The notes under the pieces were generated by a model. It worked only from the letters and a program-made list of their open reading frames with translations. It made no database searches and had not been told where the DNA came from. Made by a program: the position numbers and the translations under genes. 64,000 nt of DNA, taken from NCBI RefSeq assembly GCF_003584685.1, contig NZ_AP018549.1, positions 930,001 through 994,000 on the forward strand. Direction: 5' to 3'. The stretch's first letter is position 1. Each line of letters opens with the position of its first letter. Origin of the DNA: Lactobacillus paragasseri. Its GTDB lineage: Bacteria; Bacillota; Bacilli; Lactobacillales; Lactobacillaceae. Shown here piece by piece: positions 26,258 to 34,870 of this stretch.

Positions 26258-27556
26258 ATGACAGAATTAATCTCAATTAAAGATTCTTCTAAACATGTAG
26301 ACCAAGAAGTTAAGATGCATGTTTGGTTAACTGATAAACGATCAAGTGGTAAGATTATCTTCTTGCAATTACGTGACGGAACTGCATTTTTCCAAGGCGT
26401 TGTTCGTAAGAACGATGTTTCTGAAGAAGTTTTTGAAGCAGCTAAGTCTTTACGTCAAGAAGCTAGTTTTTATATTACTGGTACTGTTCATGAGGATAAG
26501 CGTTCTCACTTCGGTTATGAAATTCAAATTTCAGATTTAAAAATTGTTTCTAATAATGAAGGCTACCCAATCGGTAACAAGGAACATGGTGTTGACTTCT
26601 TACTTGATAATCGTCACTTATGGCTAAGATCAAAGCGTCCATTTGCTATTATGCAAATTAGAAATACTATGTTTAAAGCAACTGTTGACTTCTTTGAAAA
26701 AGAAGGATTTATTAAATTTGATGCACCTATTTTGATGCATTCTGCTCCAGAAGGTACTACGCAATTATTCCACGTAGAATACTTCAACAATGATGCTTAC
26801 TTATCACAGTCTGGTCAATTGTATGGTGAAGCTGGTGCCATGGCTTACGGTAAAATCTTTACTTTTGGTCCAACATTTAGAGCGGAAGAATCTAAAGGCC
26901 GTCGTCACATGACAGAATTCTGGATGATGGAACCAGAAATGGCTTGGATGCACCAAGATGAATCCTTAGATATTCAAGAAAGATATTTAGCATACATGGT
27001 TAAGCAAGTTCTTGAAAATAATGAATACGAATTAAGAATCTTGGGTAGAGATCCTGAAAAATTGCGTCCAACTACTGAAGGTAACTTTACTCGTCTTCCT
27101 TACGATGACGCTATTAAAATGCTTCAAGAAGCTGGTCGTGATATTAAATGGGGTGACGACTTTGGTGCCCCAGATGAAGGATATATTTCAGAACAATTTG
27201 ATCGTCCAGTCTTCATCGTTAACTACCCAACCACAATTAAGCCTTTCTACATGAAGAAGAATCCTGATAATCCTAAAGAATACTTATGTGCTGATGTAAT
27301 TGCACCAGAAGGATACGGTGAAATTTTTGGTGGTTCTGAACGTGAAGGAAACTACGAAATTTTGAAAAAGCAAATTGAAGAAGCAGGGCTAAACTTAGAA
27401 GACTACCAATGGTACCTTGACTTGCGTAAATTTGGTGGTGTTCCTCACTCTGGCTTTGGTATGGGATTTGAGCGTACGATTGCTTGGATTTGTAAGTTAG
27501 ATCATATTCGTGAAGCTATTCTATTCCCAAGATTGATTAACAGAATGCAACCATAA
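26258..27556 (+). CDS. asnS: Asparaginyl-tRNA synthetase
   Basis: A 432-residue class IIb synthetase. The N-terminal OB fold ([20 protein letters not shown]) binds the anticodon. Motif 2 is [20 protein letters not shown] and motif 3 is [19 protein letters not shown] near the end. It charges tRNA-Asn with asparagine and ATP. Standalone AsnS in this position (dinG-tseB-asnS-dnaD) matches Bacillales gene order. A terminator follows, so dnaD may have its own promoter or read-through. Confidence 0.97.
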   Translation: MTELISIKDSSKHVDQEVKMHVWLTDKRSSGKIIFLQLRDGTAFFQGVVRKNDVSEEVFEAAKSLRQEASFYITGTVHEDKRSHFGYEIQISDLKIVSNNEGYPIGNKEHGVDFLLDNRHLWLRSKRPFAIMQIRNTMFKATVDFFEKEGFIKFDAPILMHSAPEGTTQLFHVEYFNNDAYLSQSGQLYGEAGAMAYGKIFTFGPTFRAEESKGRRHMTEFWMMEPEMAWMHQDESLDIQERYLAYMVKQVLENNEYELRILGRDPEKLRPTTEGNFTRLPYDDAIKMLQEAGRDIKWGDDFGAPDEGYISEQFDRPVFIVNYPTTIKPFYMKKNPDNPKEYLCADVIAPEGYGEIFGGSEREGNYEILKKQIEEAGLNLEDYQWYLDLRKFGGVPHSGFGMGFERTIAWICKLDHIREAILFPRLINRMQP

Positions 27557-27577
27557 TCAATAATTTAATATAATATA

Positions 27578-27609
27578 AAAAGTTGAACTATTTTAGTTCA
27601 GCTTTTTTT
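27578..27609 (+). terminator. Terminator after asnS
   Basis: AAAGTTGAACTA pairs with TAGTTCAGCTTT (one G-T pair, 3-base loop), followed by a T run. Confidence 0.8.
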
Positions 27610-27623
27610 GAAAGGAAAAATGT

Positions 27624-28268
27624 ATGGCGTCTTTTGCGGCTATCCAAAATGAAGGATTTACAGTCATTTCTAATAGTCTATTACGTTACTATCCCTCTTT
27701 AAAAATATCTGAAATTGAAGCAATGCTTTTATTGCAATTAGAATCATTCAAACAAATGAATAATTTCTTTCCAAGCAATAATGATTTATCAGAAAGAATG
27801 AATTTATCGCCAGTCGAAGTGTCGCAGCTAATTCAGGATTTAATTGATAAGGAATTACTTGAATTAGGGCAAAAGAGAGATAGCGAAGGTAGAATTACAA
27901 ATTTTTATGATCTCAAGCCTTTATATCAAAAATTAGATACAATTATTGATGAGAGAGAGACGAATGCTAACGATCAAGTTCGTGCAGGAGAACTAACAGA
28001 AGAAAGACAATCAGTAAATCCATTGCAAGAGTTAGTGAGACAATTTGAAATTGAGTTTGGACGTCTTTTAAGTCCAATTGAAAAGCAAGAAATTGCTGCT
28101 TGGCTTAATATTGACCATTACAATCCAGAGATAGTTAAATTAGCTTTGCGTGAAGCAATTTTAGCGCAGGTATATAATTTTAAGTATGTTGATCGAATTT
28201 TATTGAATTGGCAACGACATGGCCTGACAACTACAGATCAAATTAAAAATTTCCTGCAACGAAACTAG
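27624..28268 (+). CDS. dnaD: DnaD primosome protein
   Basis: A 214-residue DnaD-family protein: an N-terminal winged helix (about residues 20-95, with NNDLSERMNLSPVEVSQLIQ) and a C-terminal DnaD domain (about 125-205, VRQFEIEFGRLLSPIEKQE then YVDRILLNWQRHGL). In Bacillus it takes part in replication restart and initiation with DnaB and DnaI. Spacing (8 bases to nth) suggests co-transcription with the repair gene. Confidence 0.9.
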   Translation: MASFAAIQNEGFTVISNSLLRYYPSLKISEIEAMLLLQLESFKQMNNFFPSNNDLSERMNLSPVEVSQLIQDLIDKELLELGQKRDSEGRITNFYDLKPLYQKLDTIIDERETNANDQVRAGELTEERQSVNPLQELVRQFEIEFGRLLSPIEKQEIAAWLNIDHYNPEIVKLALREAILAQVYNFKYVDRILLNWQRHGLTTTDQIKNFLQRN

Positions 28269-28276
28269 GTGATTAA

Positions 28277-28906
28277 ATGGAAAAATTATTATCGGATGAA
28301 GAAGCTCGATTAGTTTTAAAAAGAATTTTATCTCTTTATCCGGATGCTAAAGGAGAGCTTCACTGGGATACAAAGTTTCATTTACTCTGTGCAGTTTTAA
28401 TGAGTGCACAAACTACTGATAAGATGGTTAATAAAACAACACCTAAATTTTTTAATGACTATCCTGACAGCGCCAGCTTAGCCCAAGCTAATATTAGAGA
28501 TATCGAAGCACATATTCGCACCATTGGTTTGTATCGCACAAAGGCTAAGCATTTAAAGGAAACAGCACAGATCATTACAGACAAGTTCAATGGTGAAATT
28601 CCCCAGGATAAAAAGACTTTAATGACATTACCTGGCGTAGGAGAGAAAACAGCTAATGTTGTTTTAGCAGAAGGTTTTAAAATACCTGCAATTGCAGTTG
28701 ATACTCATGTATCCCGTATTTCTAAAAGATTTAAGATAGTGGGGGAAAAAGCAACTCCCCACGAGGTAGAACAACGTCTTGAAGAATTACTTCCAAAAGA
28801 AGAATGGATTCGTACGCATCATGCAATGATTTTATTTGGCCGATATACAATGCCGGCTAGAACTAAAGATCAAGATCCGTATTCTTTTTTACCACCTTTA
28901 AAATGA
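28277..28906 (+). CDS. nth: Endonuclease III (Fe-S-free form)
   Basis: A 209-residue DNA glycosylase/AP lyase of the HhH-GPD family. The HhH motif LPGVGEKTANVV is at residues 118-129, with the catalytic Lys124, and the catalytic Asp142 lies in IAVDTHVSR. It removes oxidised pyrimidines. The C-terminus reads FGRYTMPARTKDQDPYSFLP, where E. coli Nth carries four cysteines ligating a 4Fe-4S cluster; all four are absent, the protein has a single cysteine (Cys38). The fold can be stable without the cluster, so it is likely still active. Confidence 0.92.
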   Translation: MEKLLSDEEARLVLKRILSLYPDAKGELHWDTKFHLLCAVLMSAQTTDKMVNKTTPKFFNDYPDSASLAQANIRDIEAHIRTIGLYRTKAKHLKETAQIITDKFNGEIPQDKKTLMTLPGVGEKTANVVLAEGFKIPAIAVDTHVSRISKRFKIVGEKATPHEVEQRLEELLPKEEWIRTHHAMILFGRYTMPARTKDQDPYSFLPPLK

Positions 28907-28932
28907 CTTTTTTTAATTAAAATACAATGCAA

Positions 28933-28977
28933 AAAAGCTCCAGAAGGCATCTCTGATATGATGCTTCTGGAGCTTTT
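28933..28977. terminator. Terminator between nth and pbp1A
   Basis: AAAAGCTCCAGAAGGCATC (28933-28951) pairs with GATGCTTCTGGAGCTTTT (28960-28977), with one bulged base. It serves the convergent nth and pbp1A genes. Confidence 0.85.
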
Positions 28978-28992
28978 ATTTGATTTCAATAA

Positions 28993-31371
28993 TTAATGAT
29001 TATTATTGGAATTATTTGCCTGATGTTGTTGTTGATTTTGGTTATTTTGATTATTTGTATTTTGCTGGGAATTGTTATTTTGATTATCGGATTTATTTTC
29101 CGTTTGCTGATTATTGTTTTGATTCTGATTATTTGAATTATTATTGTTATTAGAAGTTGATGACTGCTTTTGACTCGATGATTGTTGTTCAGCATGACTT
29201 GATGAAGAGCTACTTTGAGAATGAGATTGCCCCTTAGATGATGTATCATCTTCTGTATCAAGTCTCGTATCAACGTCGTCATCTTCATCTTTCCGTTTAT
29301 CAACGGTTACTTCGCTATAAGGATTTTTTGGCGCATGGCCTTTGACAAATAATTGCCAGCTTGAATTGCTTGCAGTAGGAGAAACTACTTTATCTTGGGT
29401 ACCATTAGCAATTCTGCGTCTAACAACTGTGCTTGGCTTTGTCCAATCTTTATTAGCTTTATCTGTCATGAGATAAGACATCATTTGCTTATATAGAAGT
29501 TGAGCTGAAGAAGAACCAACGCCTGATGGGGTACCATCTTTCAAGTTATCGTATCCAGTCCAAATACCCATTGAATAAAGTTTAGTATAACCGACAAACC
29601 ATGAATCTTTTGGCGAGTTCTTGTATTGAGGATATCTTACCAATTCTTCATCTGAATATTTAACAGTACCAGTTTTACCAGCTTCATATAAGTTTTTAAT
29701 TCGAGCTTGTGTACCAGAACCCTTAGTTAACACACCCTTAAGCATATCAGTCATGATATATGCGGTTGATTCCTTCATTACTCTAGTACCACTGCTATCA
29801 TAATTTCTAGTTAAACCATCCGGTGTTTCAATTTTAGAAACAAATTGTGGCTTGTGGTAAACACCATTATTAGCAAAAGCACCAAAAGCGCCTGCCATTT
29901 GAAGAGAAGAAGCATTAGCACCGATTGCAACTGATAAACCAGAATCAGAAGGAACGTTAACGCCAAGCTTTCTTGCAAAGAGCGATGCACGTGCAACTCC
30001 AACTTTGCTTAAGGTCTTAACTGCAGGGACGTTTCTGGATTGTTCTAGAGCATGGCGCATAGTCATTTTACCTTCGTATTTATTATCCCAGTCATAAAGC
30101 TGAATATTAGTACCAGGGTAAACATACTTAGAATCGTCTAATATATGAGAAGTTGGCCAGTTAAGATATTCAATTGCTGGACCATAATCTAATACGGGCT
30201 TAACAGTTGATCCAGTTGAACGGCCAGTTTGAACAGCGCGATTTAACCCTAATTGAACAGAAGGTAGCTTACGGCCACCAATAATAGCAATAACGTGACC
30301 AGTCCTTGGATCAATAATTGTTGCACCAACTTGCATCTTATCGTTAGTAAATGGAACTGATCCATTGTTTACTAGGTCATAAAGCTTTTGTTGTGCATCT
30401 TGATCAATATTAACTGTAATCTTTAAGTTGTCATTATAAGGATTAAATCCTTTGCTCTTAACTTCGCTGATTACTTCTTTAATATATGGATCGTCAACCT
30501 TCCTTAATTCTGAAGTTGCATTGTTCTTCTTTGGTTGTAATCCTTGAGTGATTGGCTCATTAACAGCTTGTGTATATTGAGACTTAGTAATCTTGTCGTT
30601 TTTAAGCATTGCTCTTAAAACAATATCTCTTCTATATTTAGCCTTTTCTGGATAAACATATGGATCATAGGTAACTGGTGCATTAGGCATGCCTGCCAGA
30701 AGAGCAGTTTGTGCTAAATCAAGATCCTTTAGATCTTTGCCATAGTAGAAATCTGCTGCAGTACCCATTCCATAGTTACCGTAATTCATATATACCTTAT
30801 TAATATAGAATTCTAAAATTTGCTCTTTACTAAATTCTCGTTCAACTTTCATTGAAAGCCATGCTTCTTGTGCTTTTCTACGAAGAGTTCTTTGCGAAGC
30901 AGCAGTTGAAAAAACAGAAAGCTTAACTAATTGCTGAGTGATAGTTGATCCACCGGCAGCCACGCCCTTGCTTTTAGCGTTAACTAGGACAGAACCAACA
31001 ATTCGAATTGGATCAAGCCCAATACCTTCTTTATAAAAACGCCTATCTTCGACAGAGACAATAGCATTTTTGAGTTCTTTAGGAATTTCATCATTATTAA
31101 CGTAAGTTCTTTTTTCAGAACCTAAAGAAAGAAGAAATTTCCCATCTCGAGTATAAAGGCTACTCGTTCCTCCACTTTGAAGTTGAGCTTGTGAAATGCT
31201 AGGAGCGTCTTTAGCGTAATACGCAAATAGTCCTACCCCAGAAACAATGATTAACATTGCCACAATAAAGAACCATTTAATTATTTGTAGCCAAATTCTT
31301 TTACGTGGTTTACCTTCGGGGTGAAGGTTAGCCATTCTAGAATTGGTTGGCTTTTGATTGTTATCTGCCAT
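28993..31371 (-). CDS. pbp1A: Penicillin-binding protein 1A
   Basis: A 792-residue class A PBP. One membrane helix lies at about residues 28-50. The GT51 transglycosylase has VEDRRFYKEGIGLDP (catalytic Glu) and GGSTITQQLVK. The transpeptidase has the S-x-x-K motif in GSTVKP, SRN and AGKTGTVKY. The last 100 residues are an unstructured Ser/Asn/Gln-rich tail (about 680-792), normal for lactobacilli but unusual in most PBPs. It lies downstream of recU with an 11-base overlap, a conserved Firmicute pair. Confidence 0.95.
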   Translation of the reverse strand: MADNNQKPTNSRMANLHPEGKPRKRIWLQIIKWFFIVAMLIIVSGVGLFAYYAKDAPSISQAQLQSGGTSSLYTRDGKFLLSLGSEKRTYVNNDEIPKELKNAIVSVEDRRFYKEGIGLDPIRIVGSVLVNAKSKGVAAGGSTITQQLVKLSVFSTAASQRTLRRKAQEAWLSMKVEREFSKEQILEFYINKVYMNYGNYGMGTAADFYYGKDLKDLDLAQTALLAGMPNAPVTYDPYVYPEKAKYRRDIVLRAMLKNDKITKSQYTQAVNEPITQGLQPKKNNATSELRKVDDPYIKEVISEVKSKGFNPYNDNLKITVNIDQDAQQKLYDLVNNGSVPFTNDKMQVGATIIDPRTGHVIAIIGGRKLPSVQLGLNRAVQTGRSTGSTVKPVLDYGPAIEYLNWPTSHILDDSKYVYPGTNIQLYDWDNKYEGKMTMRHALEQSRNVPAVKTLSKVGVARASLFARKLGVNVPSDSGLSVAIGANASSLQMAGAFGAFANNGVYHKPQFVSKIETPDGLTRNYDSSGTRVMKESTAYIMTDMLKGVLTKGSGTQARIKNLYEAGKTGTVKYSDEELVRYPQYKNSPKDSWFVGYTKLYSMGIWTGYDNLKDGTPSGVGSSSAQLLYKQMMSYLMTDKANKDWTKPSTVVRRRIANGTQDKVVSPTASNSSWQLFVKGHAPKNPYSEVTVDKRKDEDDDVDTRLDTEDDTSSKGQSHSQSSSSSSHAEQQSSSQKQSSTSNNNNNSNNQNQNNNQQTENKSDNQNNNSQQNTNNQNNQNQQQHQANNSNNNH

Positions 31372-31990
31372 TCTTTTTGTTCCTATCTATAAAATTATCT
31401 ATTGCATCCAAGTAAGGAAGTGTTGGTCGAAATCCACTTTTGATTTCAATTGAATTGTCAATCAACTCTTGAAGTGTCATCGAACTCTTATGCGGTGTTT
31501 TCCAAGCTTTAATTACAAAACTCGCTGGAGTTACAAAATAGCGATTAAGAGTTACGAAGCGGATTATTGTAAAACAAATTCCTTTTTGCTTTAAACATCT
31601 TTCAAGATGGATGATCTGATGTTCATGGAAATTTTTCAAAGGGAAAGATCTTTTATTTCTCGTTTCTTTAGCTTCAAAATCTAAATATCGACCTTGATAA
31701 ACGCCATTATAATCAGTTGTAGAAGCCTGCCTAAAGTAAGCTTCTTTAATGACTGCACGAGAACGTTTGGGATAATCTACTTTGACAATTTGAACCGGAG
31801 TTGGCTTTTTATGAACTACAGCAATATCTTCAAGAAGATAATACTTATTAGATTCATTGATTTGTTGCTCTAGGTTCATTCCACGATCAGAAAATACAAC
31901 ATCTTTACGATGTTTTTGCTTTCTTGGATGCAGAAGGTCAGTTTGATCTTTAGTATAATGTGTTAGACTGCCTGTTGGATATTTTACCAT
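31361..31990 (-). CDS. recU: Holliday junction resolvase RecU
   Basis: A 209-residue RecU. DFEAKETRNKRSFPLKNFHEHQ (about 121-142 in this numbering) carries the conserved D-x-E-A-K nuclease motif, and GMNLEQQINESNKYY is the conserved N-terminal segment. It cuts four-way junctions during recombination and chromosome segregation. The frame is open to 31999, but the Shine-Dalgarno AGGAG places the start at ATG 31990 (8-base spacing). It is followed by pbp1A, as in Bacillus. Confidence 0.92.
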   Translation of the reverse strand: MVKYPTGSLTHYTKDQTDLLHPRKQKHRKDVVFSDRGMNLEQQINESNKYYLLEDIAVVHKKPTPVQIVKVDYPKRSRAVIKEAYFRQASTTDYNGVYQGRYLDFEAKETRNKRSFPLKNFHEHQIIHLERCLKQKGICFTIIRFVTLNRYFVTPASFVIKAWKTPHKSSMTLQELIDNSIEIKSGFRPTLPYLDAIDNFIDRNKKNGR

Positions 31991-32058
31991 CAACATCACT
32001 CCTGTTTAGCATTATAGCAAAGATTTTAAATCATTTTTAGAGAAAGAAAGGATCATCA

Positions 32059-32628
32059 ATGAAGCGTCTATGGGTTACTGGATATCGTTCGTATGAATTA
32101 AGTATCTTTAGTGATAAGGATCCTAAGTTAACTGTAATTAAATATACTCTAACTAATTATTTTAAAAGCTTACTTGAAGAGGGAAAAATTGACTGGATAA
32201 TTAGTGGCGCAAACTTAGGAATTGAGCAATGGGCATTAGAAGCAGCAATTCAACTTCAGAATGAATATAGCATTCATACGGCCTTGATGACGCCTTATTT
32301 AGAATTTTCTAAAAGATGGAATGAAAATAATCAGATGAAGTATCAAAATTTAACCGAACAAGTTGATTTCACTGCTGCTACTTCAAATTATCCCTATATG
32401 AGTCCAGCACAATTAAAAAATTATCAAAGTTTCATGTTGGGACATACCGACCGCGCAGTTCTGATTTATGATCCTGAACATCCTGGTAAGCCCAAATATG
32501 ATTATGAAGCCATCCAAAAGTATCAAGAGGGACATGATTACCCTGTAGATATAATTGACTTTTATGATTTGCAGGAATCAGCAGAAGAATATGAAGAAAA
32601 TCATCGACAAGAAAATAATTTTTATTAG
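32059..32628 (+). CDS. YpsA-like SLOG-domain protein (DUF1273)
   Basis: A 189-residue protein. MKRLWVTGYRSYEL opens with the GxRSYEL motif of DUF1273; WIISGANLGIEQWALEAA is the central SLOG-type ligand-binding motif (G-x-x-x-G), and MSPAQLKNYQSFMLGHTDRAVLIYD completes it. Bacillus YpsA lies next to gpsB and affects cell division or nucleotide signalling, but its ligand is unknown. AGAAAGGA precedes the ATG. Confidence 0.85.
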   Translation: MKRLWVTGYRSYELSIFSDKDPKLTVIKYTLTNYFKSLLEEGKIDWIISGANLGIEQWALEAAIQLQNEYSIHTALMTPYLEFSKRWNENNQMKYQNLTEQVDFTAATSNYPYMSPAQLKNYQSFMLGHTDRAVLIYDPEHPGKPKYDYEAIQKYQEGHDYPVDIIDFYDLQESAEEYEENHRQENNFY

Positions 32629-32705
32629 ATTTTAGAGTAATTTTTTTGCTTGTAGCTTATATAAGACTAATTTAATAAGAAATTTTTTAGAAACAGGGGC
32701 TATTA

Positions 32706-32734
32706 TTGCCTGAAGAAAATTTATAACTTATACT
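32706..32734 (+). promoter_or_regulatory. Promoter of gpsB
   Basis: TTGCCT (32706-32711) and TATACT (32729-32734) with exactly 17 bases between. Transcription would start near 32741, giving a leader of about 100 bases that contains the hairpins entered below. Confidence 0.6.
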
Positions 32735-32743
32735 AGTTGTATA

Positions 32744-32817
32744 CGATATGGTGAGTGCCATTGAGCTAATAACTAGTTAACACCTTATCGCCTAAATTAA
32801 AGACAGACATTAGTCTG
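32744..32817 (+). promoter_or_regulatory. Structured 5' leader of gpsB
   Basis: CGATATGGTG (32744-32753) pairs with CACCTTATCG (32781-32790) at 9 of 10 positions around a 27-base loop. A second small hairpin, CAGAC/GTCTG, is at 32804-32817, just before the ribosome binding site AAGGAG. I do not recognise a named riboswitch. It could be a protein-binding or RNA-stability element. Confidence 0.4.
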
Positions 32818-32841
32818 CAATTAAGGAGTTTGACGAAATAA

Positions 32842-33279
32842 ATGGCAAGTTTAAATGATATTCAACTAAATCCACAAAGTATTTTAAAAAAGCAATTTAG
32901 GACCAAAATGAAGGGGTATGACTCAGATGAGGTAGATTCATACCTTGATACGATTATTTCTGACTATAGTACTTTTGCGACAATTATTGAAGATTTACAG
33001 GCACAAATTAGTGAGTTAAAAGCTCAACAAAAACAGGCACCAACTCAGAGTGATGCTCCTAAGTTAGATTTCAAAAATGAAGAAGTTGAGGATGATGTTA
33101 AGACGTACACTCCTCATAATATCCAGAAACCTATAGTAAATAGCGCAAATGAAGAAAAAGAAGCTCCTGAATTAACTACTAACGTAGCTATGATTCAACG
33201 TATTTCTACTTTGGAGCGTAAAGTCTACAACCTTGAGCAAAGAATGAATCAACAAGATAGAACTTACCAAGCTAATTAA
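32842..33279 (+). CDS. gpsB: Cell-division protein GpsB (DivIVA family)
   Basis: A 145-residue DivIVA-family protein. The N-terminal LNPQSILKKQFRTKMKGYDSDEVDSYLD matches the GpsB membrane-binding and PBP-binding domain (about residues 8-35). A coiled coil follows (about 37-70). An acidic linker (72-115) leads to a C-terminal helix RISTLERKVYNLEQRMNQQ, which forms the hexamer. GpsB shuttles between sidewall and septum and links PBP1A to the divisome. pbp1A is encoded nearby. Confidence 0.92.
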   Translation: MASLNDIQLNPQSILKKQFRTKMKGYDSDEVDSYLDTIISDYSTFATIIEDLQAQISELKAQQKQAPTQSDAPKLDFKNEEVEDDVKTYTPHNIQKPIVNSANEEKEAPELTTNVAMIQRISTLERKVYNLEQRMNQQDRTYQAN

Positions 33280-33287
33280 AACTATGA

Positions 33288-33293
33288 TATAAT
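33288..33293 (+). promoter_or_regulatory. Promoter -10 of rnpB (extended)
   Basis: TATAAT preceded by TGA (TGATATAAT) gives an extended -10 element 7-12 bases before the RNA. The -35 is poor, as expected for an extended -10 promoter. Confidence 0.6.
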
Positions 33294-33299
33294 TGTTAT

Positions 33300-33680
33300 T
33301 GCAAATTTCGAGCGATCGCGGTTAGCTTATGCTAGCTGAGGAAAGTCCACGCACGCACAAGCTGAGATGCTTGTAGTTTTTGTACTCAGCCCAATAAGCT
33401 GGGGGACTTGTTTTATCAAGTTACGGCGGAAAAAGCACTAAATCATTTTTGACATGTGTGACTATCCTGAAAAGTGCCACAGTGACGAAGCAGCAAGGGA
33501 AACTTTGCTGGTGGAACGAGGTAAACCCTGCAAGCGGGCAACCCAAATTTGGTAGGGGCGCTTTCGTCTAAGTAAATGAACTAAAGACGAAGTCATTTTT
33601 AATGAAGATAGATGGTCGCTGAAGATAAGGTTTAACCGGATCTTATTGGAACAGAACGTGGCTTATAGAGATTTGTAGGT
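33300..33680 (+). ncRNA. rnpB: RNase P RNA (M1-like, Bacillus type B)
   Basis: The RNA removes 5' leaders from tRNA precursors with RnpA. Diagnostic conserved segments are present: GAGGAAAGTCCACGCACGC (P4/J region) near 33338, GCAAGGGAAACTTTGC near 33492, GGTAAACCCTGCAAGCGGG near 33521, and ACAGAACGTGGCTTATAGA near 33651. The 5' GCAAAT and 3' ATTTGT ends pair to form P1. Ends are approximate. It sits between gpsB and a THUMP methyltransferase, as in Bacillus. Confidence 0.95.
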
Positions 33681-33681
33681 T

Positions 33682-33710
33682 AGGGTTGAGCTTTGGCTCA
33701 ACCTTTTTTT
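33682..33710 (+). terminator. Terminator of rnpB
   Basis: GGTTGAG (33684-33690) pairs with CTCAACC (33697-33703), followed by seven T. Confidence 0.9.
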
Positions 33711-33743
33711 ATAGAAAAATTTAGTATAGATAGAGAATAAATA

Positions 33744-34868
33744 ATGAAAGAATATACATTATATGCGACAATGGGCGCTGGATTTGAAAGCGTTGTTGCA
33801 AAAGAATTAAATAATCTAGGCTATGAGACTAGTACCGAGAATGGACGTGTATTTTTTAAAGGTACACAAAAGGATGTTGTAAAGACCAATTTATGGCTTA
33901 GAAGTGCTGATCGAATCAAAATTTTATTAAAAGAATTCAAGGCATTTAGCTTCGATCAATTGTACGATGAAGTTTATAGCTATGATTGGGCAGAATTATT
34001 ACCAGTTGATGCACAATTTCCTGTGAAGGGAAGAAGCGTTCGTAGTAAATTACACTCTGAGCCTGATGTGCAATCAATTGTTAAAAAAGCAATTGTAGAT
34101 AAGCTGACCGATCAATATCGGAGACGTGGCTTTTTACCTGAAAGTGGAGCTGAGTATCCTTTAGATATTCATATTTATAAAGATGTAGCACGGTTAAGCT
34201 TAGATACAACTGGCCAGAGTTTATTTAAGCGTGGATATCGAGTTGAACATGGTGGAGCACCTTTAAAGGAAAATTTTGCAGCTGGATTAATTGAATTAAC
34301 ACCATTTGATGGCTCTCATCCTTTTATCGATCCTATGACTGGATCAGGCACGATTGCAATCGAAGCAGCCCTAAAGGCTAAAAATATAGCTCCAGGTATT
34401 TGGAGAGAGTTTGCTTTTGATAATTTTGACTGGTTTGATAAAAAAATTCATCCCGAATTAGTGGAAGAAGCAAAAACTAAAGAAAAACAAGAGCATGCTC
34501 CAATTTTAGCAAGCGATATTGATCAGTCAATTTTAGAAATTGCTAAGGTTAACGCACATAATGCTGGCGTGTTACAAGATATTAAATTTAAACAAGTAGC
34601 TGTAAAAGACTTTGCGACCGACTTAGAAAATGGGGTAATTATTGCTAATCCACCTTATGGTAAGCGATTGAAAGACCGCGAGGCAGCTGAAAAAATTTAT
34701 GAAGAAATGGGACAAACTTTGCGTCCATTATCTTCATTTAGTCAGTATTATTTAACCTCTGATCCGCAATTTGAAAAATTCTTTGGTGCTAGAGCTACTA
34801 AAAAACGGAAATTTTACAATGGTAATTTAAGAACTGATTATTATCAATATTGGGCAAATAAGAGATAA
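33744..34868 (+). CDS. THUMP-domain RNA methyltransferase (RlmL/YpsC-like)
   Basis: A 374-residue RNA methyltransferase. The N-terminal THUMP domain covers about residues 1-155 (LYATMGAGFESVVAKELNNLG). The SAM-binding domain has DPMTGSGTIAIEAALKAK (motif I, near 203) and the catalytic IIANPPYGKRL (NPPY, near 300), which marks N2-guanine or N6-adenine methylation. It resembles Bacillus YpsC and the N-terminal half of E. coli RlmL (m2G2445 of 23S rRNA). Target by analogy, not proven. Confidence 0.85.
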   Translation: MKEYTLYATMGAGFESVVAKELNNLGYETSTENGRVFFKGTQKDVVKTNLWLRSADRIKILLKEFKAFSFDQLYDEVYSYDWAELLPVDAQFPVKGRSVRSKLHSEPDVQSIVKKAIVDKLTDQYRRRGFLPESGAEYPLDIHIYKDVARLSLDTTGQSLFKRGYRVEHGGAPLKENFAAGLIELTPFDGSHPFIDPMTGSGTIAIEAALKAKNIAPGIWREFAFDNFDWFDKKIHPELVEEAKTKEKQEHAPILASDIDQSILEIAKVNAHNAGVLQDIKFKQVAVKDFATDLENGVIIANPPYGKRLKDREAAEKIYEEMGQTLRPLSSFSQYYLTSDPQFEKFFGARATKKRKFYNGNLRTDYYQYWANKR

Positions 34869-34870
34869 AA

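Noticed and set aside
28986-29303. 105-codon minus-strand frame over the PBP1A tail
   Set aside because: It is an out-of-frame reading of the low-complexity Asn/Gln codons and has no sensible start.
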